64,000 nucleotides of DNA from JANXUR01 sp038229415 (GTDB taxonomy: Bacteria; Acidobacteriota; Terriglobia; Terriglobales; Acidobacteriaceae): NCBI GenBank assembly GCA_038229415.1, contig JBBROM010000007.1:1-64000 (forward strand). The letters run 5' to 3'. A program made the position numbers and the translations under genes. Below are positions 27,801-34,003 of this stretch, piece after piece. Under the pieces are notes generated by a model, which saw only the letters and a list, made by a program, of their open reading frames with translations, had not been told where the DNA came from and did no database searches. Each line of letters starts with the position of its first letter. Position 1 is the stretch's first letter.

Positions 27801-28206
27801 TACGCCGTTTTCGCCGCGCATTCTCGGCAGCACTACGGATGTGAGCCGCGGCACCAATGGCACCTTGCGTCCCGATGTAACTGGTGCGGAGATCGCCCTC
27901 GATAATCCGACGATCGAGCGCTACTTTAACACGGCTGCGTTCACGCTTCCGCCGGCTGGCCGATTTGGCGACGCCAGACGCAACAGCATCATCGGGCCGG
28001 GTTCGCTGCTGTTCAATATGGCAATGACCAAGTCGTTCCCGTTGCGCGACGCCATGAGTCTCGAGCTGCGAGCACAGGCCTCGAACGTGTTTAATACTCC
28101 GCAGTTCACCGGTATTGACCCGATCATCAATTCCCCAACATTCGGGCAAGTGATCGCAGTGGGATCAACGCGCACGATGCGAGTTTCGGCGCGCTTTCGC
28201 TTCTAG
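24841..28206 (+). CDS. TonB-dependent receptor, Oar-like, with carboxypeptidase regulatory-like N-terminal domain
   Basis: This outer-membrane beta-barrel protein of about 1121 residues takes up or exports a large ligand with TonB energy. After a signal region (TVTLGLACIGAASAQS) comes a CarboxypepD_reg-like domain (IQGVVKSGNAPIPGATVTAANTLTG...GHFVLQVPADGRYVI). The usual acidobacterial plug is poorly conserved and interrupted by a Gly/Pro-rich insert at residues ~240-270. The Oar-like barrel then runs to the typical aromatic end RFRF, with barrel landmarks such as FFFLNFNGAR, NLGLRYEY, NFAPRIGIAWK and QRHRFTGDWVWELP. The start is unresolved: GTG 24841 gives a long leader and ATG 24937 a very short one; an upstream TTG exists at 24751. 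The VWA-domain gene that follows is a common partner in Acidobacteria. Confidence 0.88.
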   Translation: MLELWNRGERGRRIGIAPTKQCFRGSKFAATTMTVTLGLACIGAASAQSAPPLPAPPIASTAPSTTSSAVKGGAIQGVVKSGNAPIPGATVTAANTLTGQKVTTWTDFVGHFVLQVPADGRYVIRGQMLAFAPATQEARIGTTSRSANVTLEMVLQSRVQSDSPATQLAALAAGKGFQNLTLGQGDGTGFAGASSASGSEQTVAGLSNNISTESVSVQGNASASEFGGFPGDPRGRWDSQQGGGSGGPGGGPGGGGGFGGGPGGFSPFGRGRPNFNRPHGTAYYSVGDSALNAAPYSLTGAPTAKPSYIQHQFGFALGGLLNIPKIYQGGSKTFFFLNFNGARANNPFDAFSTVPTLLERAGNFSQTTIQTRDATGARTNIPVQLFDPTTGLPIPGNVLTNINPAAAGLLAYIPKPNLPGTQQNFHYVTSVKSNNNDLNFRLNRSLAKGASKGALPPNPFRGPQNSINIGLHYHSSDGTLTNPFPSVSGTTSVRSWDVPLGYVRSFGKFTNRFTLDFNRNQISTRNLYQGATDITGGLGITGVSTNPFDYGLPGLSFTDYGSLSDTNPLLRRDQTWSLSESLIWNHAKHTWRWGGDYRRIQLNTETSTNARGSFVFTGLNTSGVGTPGPSAGDGYDLADFLLGLPQQTSVQFGANNYHFRGTSWDLFAQDDWKVRSNLTLNLGLRYEYVSPLTELNNRIVNLDVNSGITAAVPVLAGAIGAFSGRFPAALVRPDRNNFAPRIGIAWKARAKTVVRAGCGINYNNGAYQSIVQQLAFQPPFSTTQTNVQAAVGALTLQNGFPAVTEGQVTNNYGVDPNYRLGYVQVWNVDVQQEIRPTLLLNLSYNGTKGTRLDIVTAPNRDATGVRIPNVQAFTFEDSLGDSTANSLSVRLRKRLRAGISFSGNYTWSKALDNASSIGGGSTVVAQNAFDLRAERGLSSFDQRHRFTGDWVWELPVGHEKRWLAQKSAARAVLGDWQWTGDWTIASGTPFSPRILGSTTDVSRGTNGTLRPDVTGAEIALDNPTIERYFNTAAFTLPPAGRFGDARRNSIIGPGSLLFNMAMTKSFPLRDAMSLELRAQASNVFNTPQFTGIDPIINSPTFGQVIAVGSTRTMRVSARFRF

Positions 28207-28289
28207 CGCGAGCAAGTTTTACTTCACAGATGCAAGTGCAAGCGGCATTCGATGGCGAAGCACAGCAATTCTTCAGACGAGGCACAGTC

Positions 28290-30470
28290 ATGATGCAGAA
28301 CTCGAAAGTTGATTGGAAGCGCAAGTTGCTGGCGATACTGTTGGCGCAAGCGCTACTTCCAGCGGGAATTGCCGCGCAGGAACCTACTCCGCCGTCCGCG
28401 AATGACCCGGGCATCGTCTTCCGCTCCAAGTCGGAACTGGTACTGGTGAACGTAACGGTGCGGGACGCCAGCGGCGATGCGGTGCGGGACCTGAAGCGCG
28501 AAGACTTTACCGTGCTCGAAGAGAATCGCCCGCAGCCGATTCTCTCGTTTGATCTGGAGAACACCGATCTCGTCGCACTGCCTGAAGCGCGGCAGGCTTC
28601 TCTGCTGTCATCCGTATCTTCGTCGGCCAAGTCTGCGGCGGCGAACAGCGCTCCGGCAGTTTCGTTGAAGGATCATCGCCTGATCCTCCTGTTTTTCGAC
28701 CTGTCTTCGATGCAGCCGGAAGAGATTGACCGGGCCATCACCGCAGCGCAGAACTACGTGCGCAAGCAGATGACGGCGGCCGATCTCGTCTCAGTCATCT
28801 CGTTGGGAAATTCGCTGACGGTGAATCAGGACTTTACCTCCGACCGGGAACTTCTGGCCAAGACGCTGAACGGCTTCACCCGTGGTTCCGCCGCTGGCTT
28901 TGAAGCCGGCACTACGGGAACGACAGACGCTACTTCCGACAACAGTCAACCTTTTACCGCTGACGACACCGAGTACAACATCTTCAACGTAGATCGCCGC
29001 CTGCAGGCGTTACAGCAGATTGCGCAAGCTTTGGATAAGGTGGATCAGAAGAAGTCCATGCTGTATTTCTCGGGCGGGATGGATCGCACCGGAATCGAGA
29101 ATCAGTCGCAGTTGCGCGCCGCCACCAATGCCGCAGTGCGCGCGAATCTTGCCATCTACACCATGGATGCGCGCGGATTACAGGCCATCGTTCCGGGTGG
29201 TGAAGCGCAAAGCGGCAGCCTGCGCGGAGCGTCCGTGTACTCCGGCCGTGCAACCGTCAATGCGTTCGACTCCAATGCCACCTCGCAAGAAACGCTGGTC
29301 ACACTGGCAGGCGACACCGGCGGCAAAGCGTTTCTGGACACCAACGACTTTGCGCCCATGTTTACGCAGGTGCAGCGCGATAGCTCTTCGTACTACATCA
29401 TTGGCTACCATAGCTCGAACCCGGCGCGTGACGGACGCTACCGCAAGATCACGGTCAAACTGAATCGTCCCGGGCTCAAGCTCAACTATCGCAAGGGTTA
29501 CTACGCTCCGGCGGACTTCCAGCACTCAAATCAGGAAGATCGTGAGCGTCAACTGGACGAAGAGCTGGCAGCGGATTTTCCCAGCACTGATTTGCCGGTT
29601 TATCTCGCGGCGAGCTACTTCCGGGTCGGTGACAACCGTTTTTATGTGCCGGTTTCGCTGCTGGTACCGGGTTCAGAGATCCCCTTTGTCAGCAGCAGCC
29701 AGCAGGATAAGGCCTCGTTAGATGTATTGGGCGTTGCGACGGATGAGAACAAGCGGCCAGCAGGCCAACTGCGCGACACGGTCAAACTCGCCGTGAATAC
29801 GTCGCAACAGGTAAAGCAGAAAAATGTACAGTACAACAACGGCATGATGCTGCCTAGCGGCAAATATCACCTAAAGTTTGTGCTGCGGGAAAATCAGACC
29901 GGGCGAATCGGTTCGTTCGAGACGGATATCACCATCCCGGAGCTGAAGTCCGCCCCCAAAACTGGAGAAGTTCAACTAAAGCTGAGTTCCGTGGTGCTGG
30001 CGAATCAGATTCAGGCAGCGGGAAAGAAGCGCACGGATAATCCTTTGGTGCGCGATGGCTCAGAACTGATTCCCAGTGTGACGCGCGTGTTCTCGTCGGC
30101 GCAGCACCTGTACTTTTATTACGAGGTGTACGACCCGGCCAAGGAGAGTTCCAGTGCCGCCAAGGCCGTCGCCGCAAATGACACCAAGGCCGCACCGGCA
30201 GTAAAGGGCGGCATCCGCCTGCTGAGCAATGTGGCGTTTTTCCAGGGCAATACCAAGATTTACGAGAGCCCTTCCGTGGAGTTACGCGAAATGAATAGCC
30301 CTGATCGGCGCGCCGCCGCGTTTCAGCTCGACGTACCGCTTTCGCAACTGAAACCGGGCTTCTACACTTGCCAAGTGAATGTGGTGGATGACGCGGCGGG
30401 ACGCTTTGCGTTTCCTCGAATTACGTTGCTGGTGCGCCCGCAGGTCGCGGTGCCCGGCGGCTCACACTAG
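28290..30470 (+). CDS. VWFA-related acidobacterial domain protein
   Basis: This protein of about 726 residues starts at ATG 28290 behind GAGG and opens a signal peptide (KRKLLAILLAQALLPAGIAAQ). The N-terminal part is the acidobacterial VWA-related domain: FRSKSELVLVNVTVRDASGDAVRDLKREDF, then LILLFFDLSSMQPEE in place of the classical DxSxS metal site (DLSS), MLYFSGGMDRTG and IYTMDARGL. YYIIGYHSSNPARDGRYRKITVKLNRPGLKL ends the domain, and a beta-rich C-terminal half follows to residue 726. It is exported and probably mediates protein-protein contact at the cell envelope. The gene ends only 17 bases before the left border of the integrated element. Confidence 0.88.
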   Translation: MMQNSKVDWKRKLLAILLAQALLPAGIAAQEPTPPSANDPGIVFRSKSELVLVNVTVRDASGDAVRDLKREDFTVLEENRPQPILSFDLENTDLVALPEARQASLLSSVSSSAKSAAANSAPAVSLKDHRLILLFFDLSSMQPEEIDRAITAAQNYVRKQMTAADLVSVISLGNSLTVNQDFTSDRELLAKTLNGFTRGSAAGFEAGTTGTTDATSDNSQPFTADDTEYNIFNVDRRLQALQQIAQALDKVDQKKSMLYFSGGMDRTGIENQSQLRAATNAAVRANLAIYTMDARGLQAIVPGGEAQSGSLRGASVYSGRATVNAFDSNATSQETLVTLAGDTGGKAFLDTNDFAPMFTQVQRDSSSYYIIGYHSSNPARDGRYRKITVKLNRPGLKLNYRKGYYAPADFQHSNQEDRERQLDEELAADFPSTDLPVYLAASYFRVGDNRFYVPVSLLVPGSEIPFVSSSQQDKASLDVLGVATDENKRPAGQLRDTVKLAVNTSQQVKQKNVQYNNGMMLPSGKYHLKFVLRENQTGRIGSFETDITIPELKSAPKTGEVQLKLSSVVLANQIQAAGKKRTDNPLVRDGSELIPSVTRVFSSAQHLYFYYEVYDPAKESSSAAKAVAANDTKAAPAVKGGIRLLSNVAFFQGNTKIYESPSVELREMNSPDRRAAAFQLDVPLSQLKPGFYTCQVNVVDDAAGRFAFPRITLLVRPQVAVPGGSH

Positions 30471-30487
30471 GGCAGCATGAAATCTTG

Positions 30488-30506
30488 TTTGGTGGAGCTA
30501 GTCGGG
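30488..30506. other. Left attachment site (tRNA-Ala 3'-end remnant)
   Basis: These 19 bases (TTTGGTGGAGCTAGTCGGG) are identical and in the same orientation as 63853-63871, the 3' end of tRNA-Ala(CGC) read on the plus strand. Similarity continues loosely beyond (GGAACC against CGAACC) but breaks down, and no complete tRNA can be folded here. Confidence 0.85.
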
Positions 30507-30589
30507 ATCGGAACCCATCCCTATGTTGATACTACGTAAGTTATTGAATCTTCATGTGGCCACAATGCCTAAAAAGGCCACAATACCGA

Positions 30590-30614
30590 CTCGGTTGTAC
30601 AAAAATTGTACAAA
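30590..30614. repeat. Left copy of the 25-bp terminal repeat with twin TTGTACAA palindromes
   Basis: The core TTGTACAAAAATTGTACAA is two 8-bp palindromes three bases apart, and 25 bases in total are identical to 63784-63808 in the same orientation. It lies 84 bases inside the left attachment site. It is likely a binding site for the integrase arm domain or for an element regulator. Confidence 0.75.
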
Positions 30615-30769
30615 AATATTCGAGCGTTGCAAGAACAAACTGCGGCAACCGACTATTTCACTTTTTCTCGCGTTGGCAGATGCGGAGGTCAATGGTGATA
30701 GCCGAAATATCCGGGACAATACCGCGTTCGCACCCCTTGCGCACAGGTGCATACCTCCCTGACAGTGAG

Positions 30770-31645
30770 CTAATGCTCCCTCTTCCTTAAAAGCGGCAAA
30801 GCAGGTTCGATTTCCTTGCAAATCTCTCTGGCGGTATCCTCCTTTATCAAACTCGGATTCCACGCTAGAAATCTCTCGACGGTGAAGTCGAACAATTCTG
30901 TTTTGGGTAGCCTGAAGAGGAACAGAACGCCGTGCAGGGTCTTTTTAATATGAGCGTGCGATTGTGCAAGGGATTGGATCAACGCAGGATAAGCAGGCTC
31001 AAGTTCTTGGAACAAACCAAACAGTCCACGACGATTAATGTCTGGAACTGCGGGATCACCCAGAGTGACTAATTTGCAGTCGTCTAGGTCGAACGCTCCC
31101 AGGATGATTTGTGAAATGTCGATTGCGACGAGATTAACTGCGTCCTGATGCGCTGTAAGAAATTTCGTCGGAGATCCATCTTTCTTCTGCACTTTTTCCA
31201 GTATCACTTTTTGCACTCGGACAATATCCTGGCGTTCGTCATCCCCATCTTTTGAAACTGTGTACACGTTCCGGGCGTCAAGCTGGCTAGAAATGGAATC
31301 AGCTGTTGCTTTGTCCTGCTGAAGCAAGCGCACCTCTATGTAAACTGCCTTCCCCGACCTGGTCTTCCAACAGAAATCAATTGAGCTCTCGTCCTCCGTA
31401 TCCTGCCTGATTTCATATTGCAGCTCAATTCCTGCCGACTCAAATTGGAAAGCAATTGTTGCTTCCAATACCGTAGCCGTAAAATTGTTTTTGTCGTTTG
31501 CCCCTTTAAGACTGGCCAACAGCTTGCCGTACCTTCCGCTTTTTTCGAGCAAGTCAAGCTTCGACAACAGACCGCTGACTTGTTCTTCCCAAGCCCCTTT
31601 CCAACCGCATCTCGTTATCGCTGCTAACAGTGCCTTCTCGTCCAT
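30770..31645 (-). CDS. Hypothetical protein with possible PD-(D/E)XK nuclease-like core
   Basis: I do not recognise this 291-residue protein. The start is ATG 31645 with a weak ribosome site; an in-frame TTG at 31684 has none. Around residues 80-115 a run of strands reads IELQYEIRQ, ESSIDFCWKTRSGKAVYIEVRLLQQDK. The spacing Asp-x13-Glu-x-Arg resembles a PD-(D/E)XK core with Arg in place of Lys. The C-terminal half has a helix-rich part with FLFRLPKTELFDFTVERFLAWNPS. Base composition is visibly more AT-rich than the neighbouring chromosome. It is the outermost left gene of the element, a typical place for cargo. It could be a nuclease-fold protein of unknown target. Confidence 0.6.
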   Translation of the reverse strand: MDEKALLAAITRCGWKGAWEEQVSGLLSKLDLLEKSGRYGKLLASLKGANDKNNFTATVLEATIAFQFESAGIELQYEIRQDTEDESSIDFCWKTRSGKAVYIEVRLLQQDKATADSISSQLDARNVYTVSKDGDDERQDIVRVQKVILEKVQKKDGSPTKFLTAHQDAVNLVAIDISQIILGAFDLDDCKLVTLGDPAVPDINRRGLFGLFQELEPAYPALIQSLAQSHAHIKKTLHGVLFLFRLPKTELFDFTVERFLAWNPSLIKEDTAREICKEIEPALPLLRKREH

Positions 31646-31721
31646 AAATTCGCCATCAGCCAGCCTGCAAGGAGCAGCCTCCAAGGAAGGCTGCCCCTAA
31701 TATTTTCGCATGCAGGAAACG

Positions 31722-31961
31722 CTAGTTCGCAGGACCACGCGTGATCCTCATAACGTGTGAGCAGATCCGATTCCTACAAATTGCTACGACGCGTAGGCGA
31801 TGCGCTGTCCGTTTATGGACCTTCCTAGCAACCGGCTCTTGAACAACAGTGAAGCCTTTCGTTTTACGACATCTTGGACAGCCAAGCTCGTAGCGTCGAA
31901 ATCCGATCAAGTTCCAGCGGCGCTTACTCACACGATTTCTTGCTTTTTTTGTATGCATCAT
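31722..31961 (-). CDS. Small zinc-ribbon-like protein
   Basis: This 79-residue basic protein is supported by an excellent ribosome site (GGAGG, spacing 6 to ATG 31961). It has two Cys pairs, CPRC (28-31) and CRNRIC (62-67), spaced like a zinc ribbon, and it is rich in Arg and Lys (KKARNRVSKRRW), suggesting nucleic acid binding. It lies between the outer nuclease-like gene and the DUF6908-ArdC operon on the same strand. I know no named family for it. Confidence 0.5.
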   Translation of the reverse strand: MMHTKKARNRVSKRRWNLIGFRRYELGCPRCRKTKGFTVVQEPVARKVHKRTAHRLRVVAICRNRICSHVMRITRGPAN

Positions 31962-32278
31962 TTGATGCCTCCATGTGTTTTCTGCACAAATGGAAACAGG
32001 CCCGACTTGAAGTCGAGCCTGTTTCTGCGAGCATTTTGCTCGTAAACGACAAAAGGCCCGCTTTCGCGGACCTCTATCGACACGTATGCATTTGCAATTT
32101 TACAGCATATTCAGCTCAATTTCTCGACAAAAACCGCCGATTCCGCATCGTTCTTTTGCGTTTGTGTGGGCCAGGGGAGTACGAGGGACGCGGCCAGAGC
32201 GCCCCTCGAAAATTTTAGGGCTAAAAGGAACATGCCCGGACTGTGCCGGGCATGTTGAGAAGTGGTACGAATGAAGTC
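31962..32278. other. Hairpin-rich intergenic region left of the ArdC operon
   Basis: These 317 bases have no gene but several inverted repeats. The first is GAAACAGGC/GCCTGTTTC around 31993-32025 with inner CGAC/GTCG. Next is CGAGCA/TGCTCG around 32028-32042. A minus-strand hairpin GGTCCGC/GCGGGCC lies around 32052-32071, followed on that strand by TTTTG, and the terminator at 32222-32256 completes the set. The run looks like stacked terminators or recombination scars. Confidence 0.5.
32222..32256 (-). terminator. Terminator of the ArdC-DUF6908 operon
   Basis: AACATGCCCGG pairs perfectly with CCGGGCATGTT (32229-32239 with 32246-32256) over a 6-base loop. On the minus strand it is followed by CCTTTTAG. 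It lies 23 bases after the DUF6908 stop codon. Confidence 0.75.
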
Positions 32279-32698
32279 TTAGGTGTCGCCCTTTTGCTGT
32301 CTGACGAACGCCTCTAAGAAGCCCTGCGCTCTCAGGTTGGCGTCCCACGTACCAGCAAACGCAATGTGCTCACACCTTAACTTGGCGTTCAGGAGTGTTC
32401 GCCCCTCCTCCGTAACGTCGGAATACTGCTCGATGCCAGCATAGTCATTCCGCCAGTAGAAGGGCACCAGATTCATATCTTCGCCGGATTCCTCTGCCTC
32501 AAAGATCATTTCAGGATCGCGCATCAAATCGCCGTTCTGTTCTCCGTAGTGGGCCACGGAGATTGCCGGCAGACCGTTCGGGCCGCGTTCTTGCGTGTCC
32601 TCGATGACAAGAGTCATCCACGGTTCGTTTTCAATGCTGATGTGAAATCCCGCTTGCAGAGGCGCGGCAAGATCCAAGATCATGGCGACGGTTTTCAT
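32279..32698 (-). CDS. DUF6908-like mobile-element protein
   Basis: This 139-residue protein resembles DUF6908 proteins found on plasmids and ICEs (recognition from memory: VPFYWRNDYAGIEQYSD and the preceding acidic DPEMIFEAEESGEDMNL). Its ATG overlaps the TGA of the ArdC gene as ATGA, so the two are translationally coupled. No catalytic motif stands out. Its location behind an antirestriction gene suggests a role in establishment of the element in a new host, which is inference. It is closed by a strong terminator. Confidence 0.7.
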   Translation of the reverse strand: MKTVAMILDLAAPLQAGFHISIENEPWMTLVIEDTQERGPNGLPAISVAHYGEQNGDLMRDPEMIFEAEESGEDMNLVPFYWRNDYAGIEQYSDVTEEGRTLLNAKLRCEHIAFAGTWDANLRAQGFLEAFVRQQKGDT

Positions 32699-33579
32699 TG
32701 CTGCACCTCCGAAACCGCCGGGACAGTCCCCGCATCCTTGGGGTTGATGGCCCCAAGGATGACGGTGGAAGTGCGCTGCACTACTTCCAAGCTCTCTTTC
32801 AGCAGGTTGGCATCGCCGTGGTAAAGCTGAATGTAGTCACTCGAACCTGTTCCGGTCTCAAGTCCCAGAGCATGACAGACCACAAAGGCCACAGCCTCGG
32901 CTTCGGTTTCCCGTACAACCTTGGTCGTAAGCGTGCGGCGCTCGGCCCTGTGCAACATCTCGTGCGCTAGTTCGTGCACAAAAGTCGCCAGTGTTTCGGA
33001 CGGCTCCATGTTCGGCAGGATGCGAATCAATCCGCCGTAAGACATGCCTCTCGCGGGTGCAATCTTGTCGGAGTATTCCAGCTTGATTCCCTGGCCAGTC
33101 GTAAACTCGGCTAACTTGTCCAGCTTGTCGCCAACATTACCCGCGAAGGTGCTCCCGAGTTCCGGCAGTTCTGCGCCTTCGGTCTGGCCAACGTCGAACA
33201 CATACACGGCGCGAAAACCCACTAAACGCGGTTCTGGCTTGTCGGTTCTAGCATCGCTCTGCTGGCTCTGCTCTGCTTCGTTTGCGTTGTGCTTATAGCC
33301 GATCATCGGGGCAAAGATCATGATTCCCTTTTCCCCGCGTCTCACTCTCCGGCCCAACTCATTCCATGCCCGAATGCCTGCAACTCTGCTGGCTGTGGGA
33401 CGCTGGCTGGCAATCAGAAGAATGTTCTGAAGACTGTAGTTGTGAAATTGTGATATCGCCGTAAGGTAGGTAGAGAGTGCTTCACTGTGTCCACCCTCCA
33501 AAGCCTTCACCAGTGCGTCAATGCTGGCCTTTACGAGTTCCTGATTGTTTTTGGTTCTGCTTGTATCCTTCAATAACAT
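32695..33579 (-). CDS. ardC: ArdC-type antirestriction protein (ssDNA-binding domain plus zincin metallopeptidase)
   Basis: This 294-residue protein starts at ATG 33579, supported by AGGGG 8 bases upstream; longer frames upstream have no ribosome site. Residues ~10-130 form the ArdC N-terminal ssDNA-binding domain (FHNYSLQNILLIASQRPTASRVAGIRAWNELGRRVRRGEKGIMIFAP). The C-terminal part is a zincin with HELAH at 202-206 (FVHELAHEMLH) and a downstream Glu in ETEAEAVAFVV, a complete metal site. In plasmid pSa, ArdC protects incoming single-stranded DNA from recipient nucleases. It lies directly downstream of the defence block on the same strand and is coupled to the DUF6908 gene. A large inverted repeat lies in its leader. 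Confidence 0.88.
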   Translation of the reverse strand: MLLKDTSRTKNNQELVKASIDALVKALEGGHSEALSTYLTAISQFHNYSLQNILLIASQRPTASRVAGIRAWNELGRRVRRGEKGIMIFAPMIGYKHNANEAEQSQQSDARTDKPEPRLVGFRAVYVFDVGQTEGAELPELGSTFAGNVGDKLDKLAEFTTGQGIKLEYSDKIAPARGMSYGGLIRILPNMEPSETLATFVHELAHEMLHRAERRTLTTKVVRETEAEAVAFVVCHALGLETGTGSSDYIQLYHGDANLLKESLEVVQRTSTVILGAINPKDAGTVPAVSEVQQ

Positions 33580-34003
33580 TTTTAATCCCCTGTTCCGCCG
33601 GGTAGGCTGTTTTTGTCTTTCACTTGAGCGGCAGCGAGACAAAAACAGTTACCGGCGGACACGGGGAAAAACGCAGCGCAGTGAAGGGTGGCAGGGCGCG
33701 AGCGTCGGCGCGGTGAGTGCCAAAATGATTTTGGTTTTTGTTTTGGCGCGAAAGCGGCGCTTAGACCTCGCGACCGCCCGAGCCGTGGCCGAACGGCGCC
33801 CACCTGAGCGCAGCGGAGTGAAAGAAAGACGCGCAGCCAACCGTCCGGTTTTTGACTTCAGTCAAGGGACGGAATTTATCCTGCGTTCGGCATGAAATCG
33901 GTGCTAGACCGGACGAGCGTCAGAGCCCTGGCCGAAGGGCGACCACCGGGAAGAGGGTGCAGTGGACAAAAGCCGCGCAGCTTACCGCTCTCATACGTTT
34001 GCC
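33580..34003. other. Repeat-bearing non-coding region between the DUF499 gene and ardC
   Basis: These 424 GC-rich bases contain no credible gene. They hold the leader hairpin at 33595-33658 and two imperfect direct copies of an ~82-base unit (33762-33843 and 33905-33987, both running from TAGACC to a GCGCAGC...ACCG end). The plus-strand frame through this region is low-complexity Arg-rich and lacks a ribosome site. It could be a regulatory or replication/transfer region. Confidence 0.5.
33595..33658 (-). promoter_or_regulatory. Large inverted repeat in the ardC leader
   Basis: CCGCCGG...CTGTTTTTGTCT (33595-33618) pairs with AGACAAAAACAG...CCGGCGG (33637-33658) over an 18-base loop, a stem of about 20 pairs with few mismatches. 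It ends 15 bases upstream of the ardC ATG, so the Shine-Dalgarno AGGGG follows it at once on the mRNA. It may be a leader structure, or a promoter that forms in single-stranded DNA. Confidence 0.6.

Noticed and set aside
26836..28149. Minus-strand frame of 437 codons opposite the TonB receptor
   Set aside because: The plus-strand product is a clear Oar-like barrel. The mirror frame has no recognisable domain and no convincing ribosome site.
30488..30560. Possible second tRNA at the left border
   Set aside because: Only the 19-base 3' remnant matches; the D-arm and anticodon arm cannot be formed, so it is an attachment site, not a gene.
33545..33895. Plus-strand frame of 116 codons upstream of ardC
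   Set aside because: It crosses the ardC start and the large inverted repeat, is Arg-rich low complexity, and has no ribosome site.
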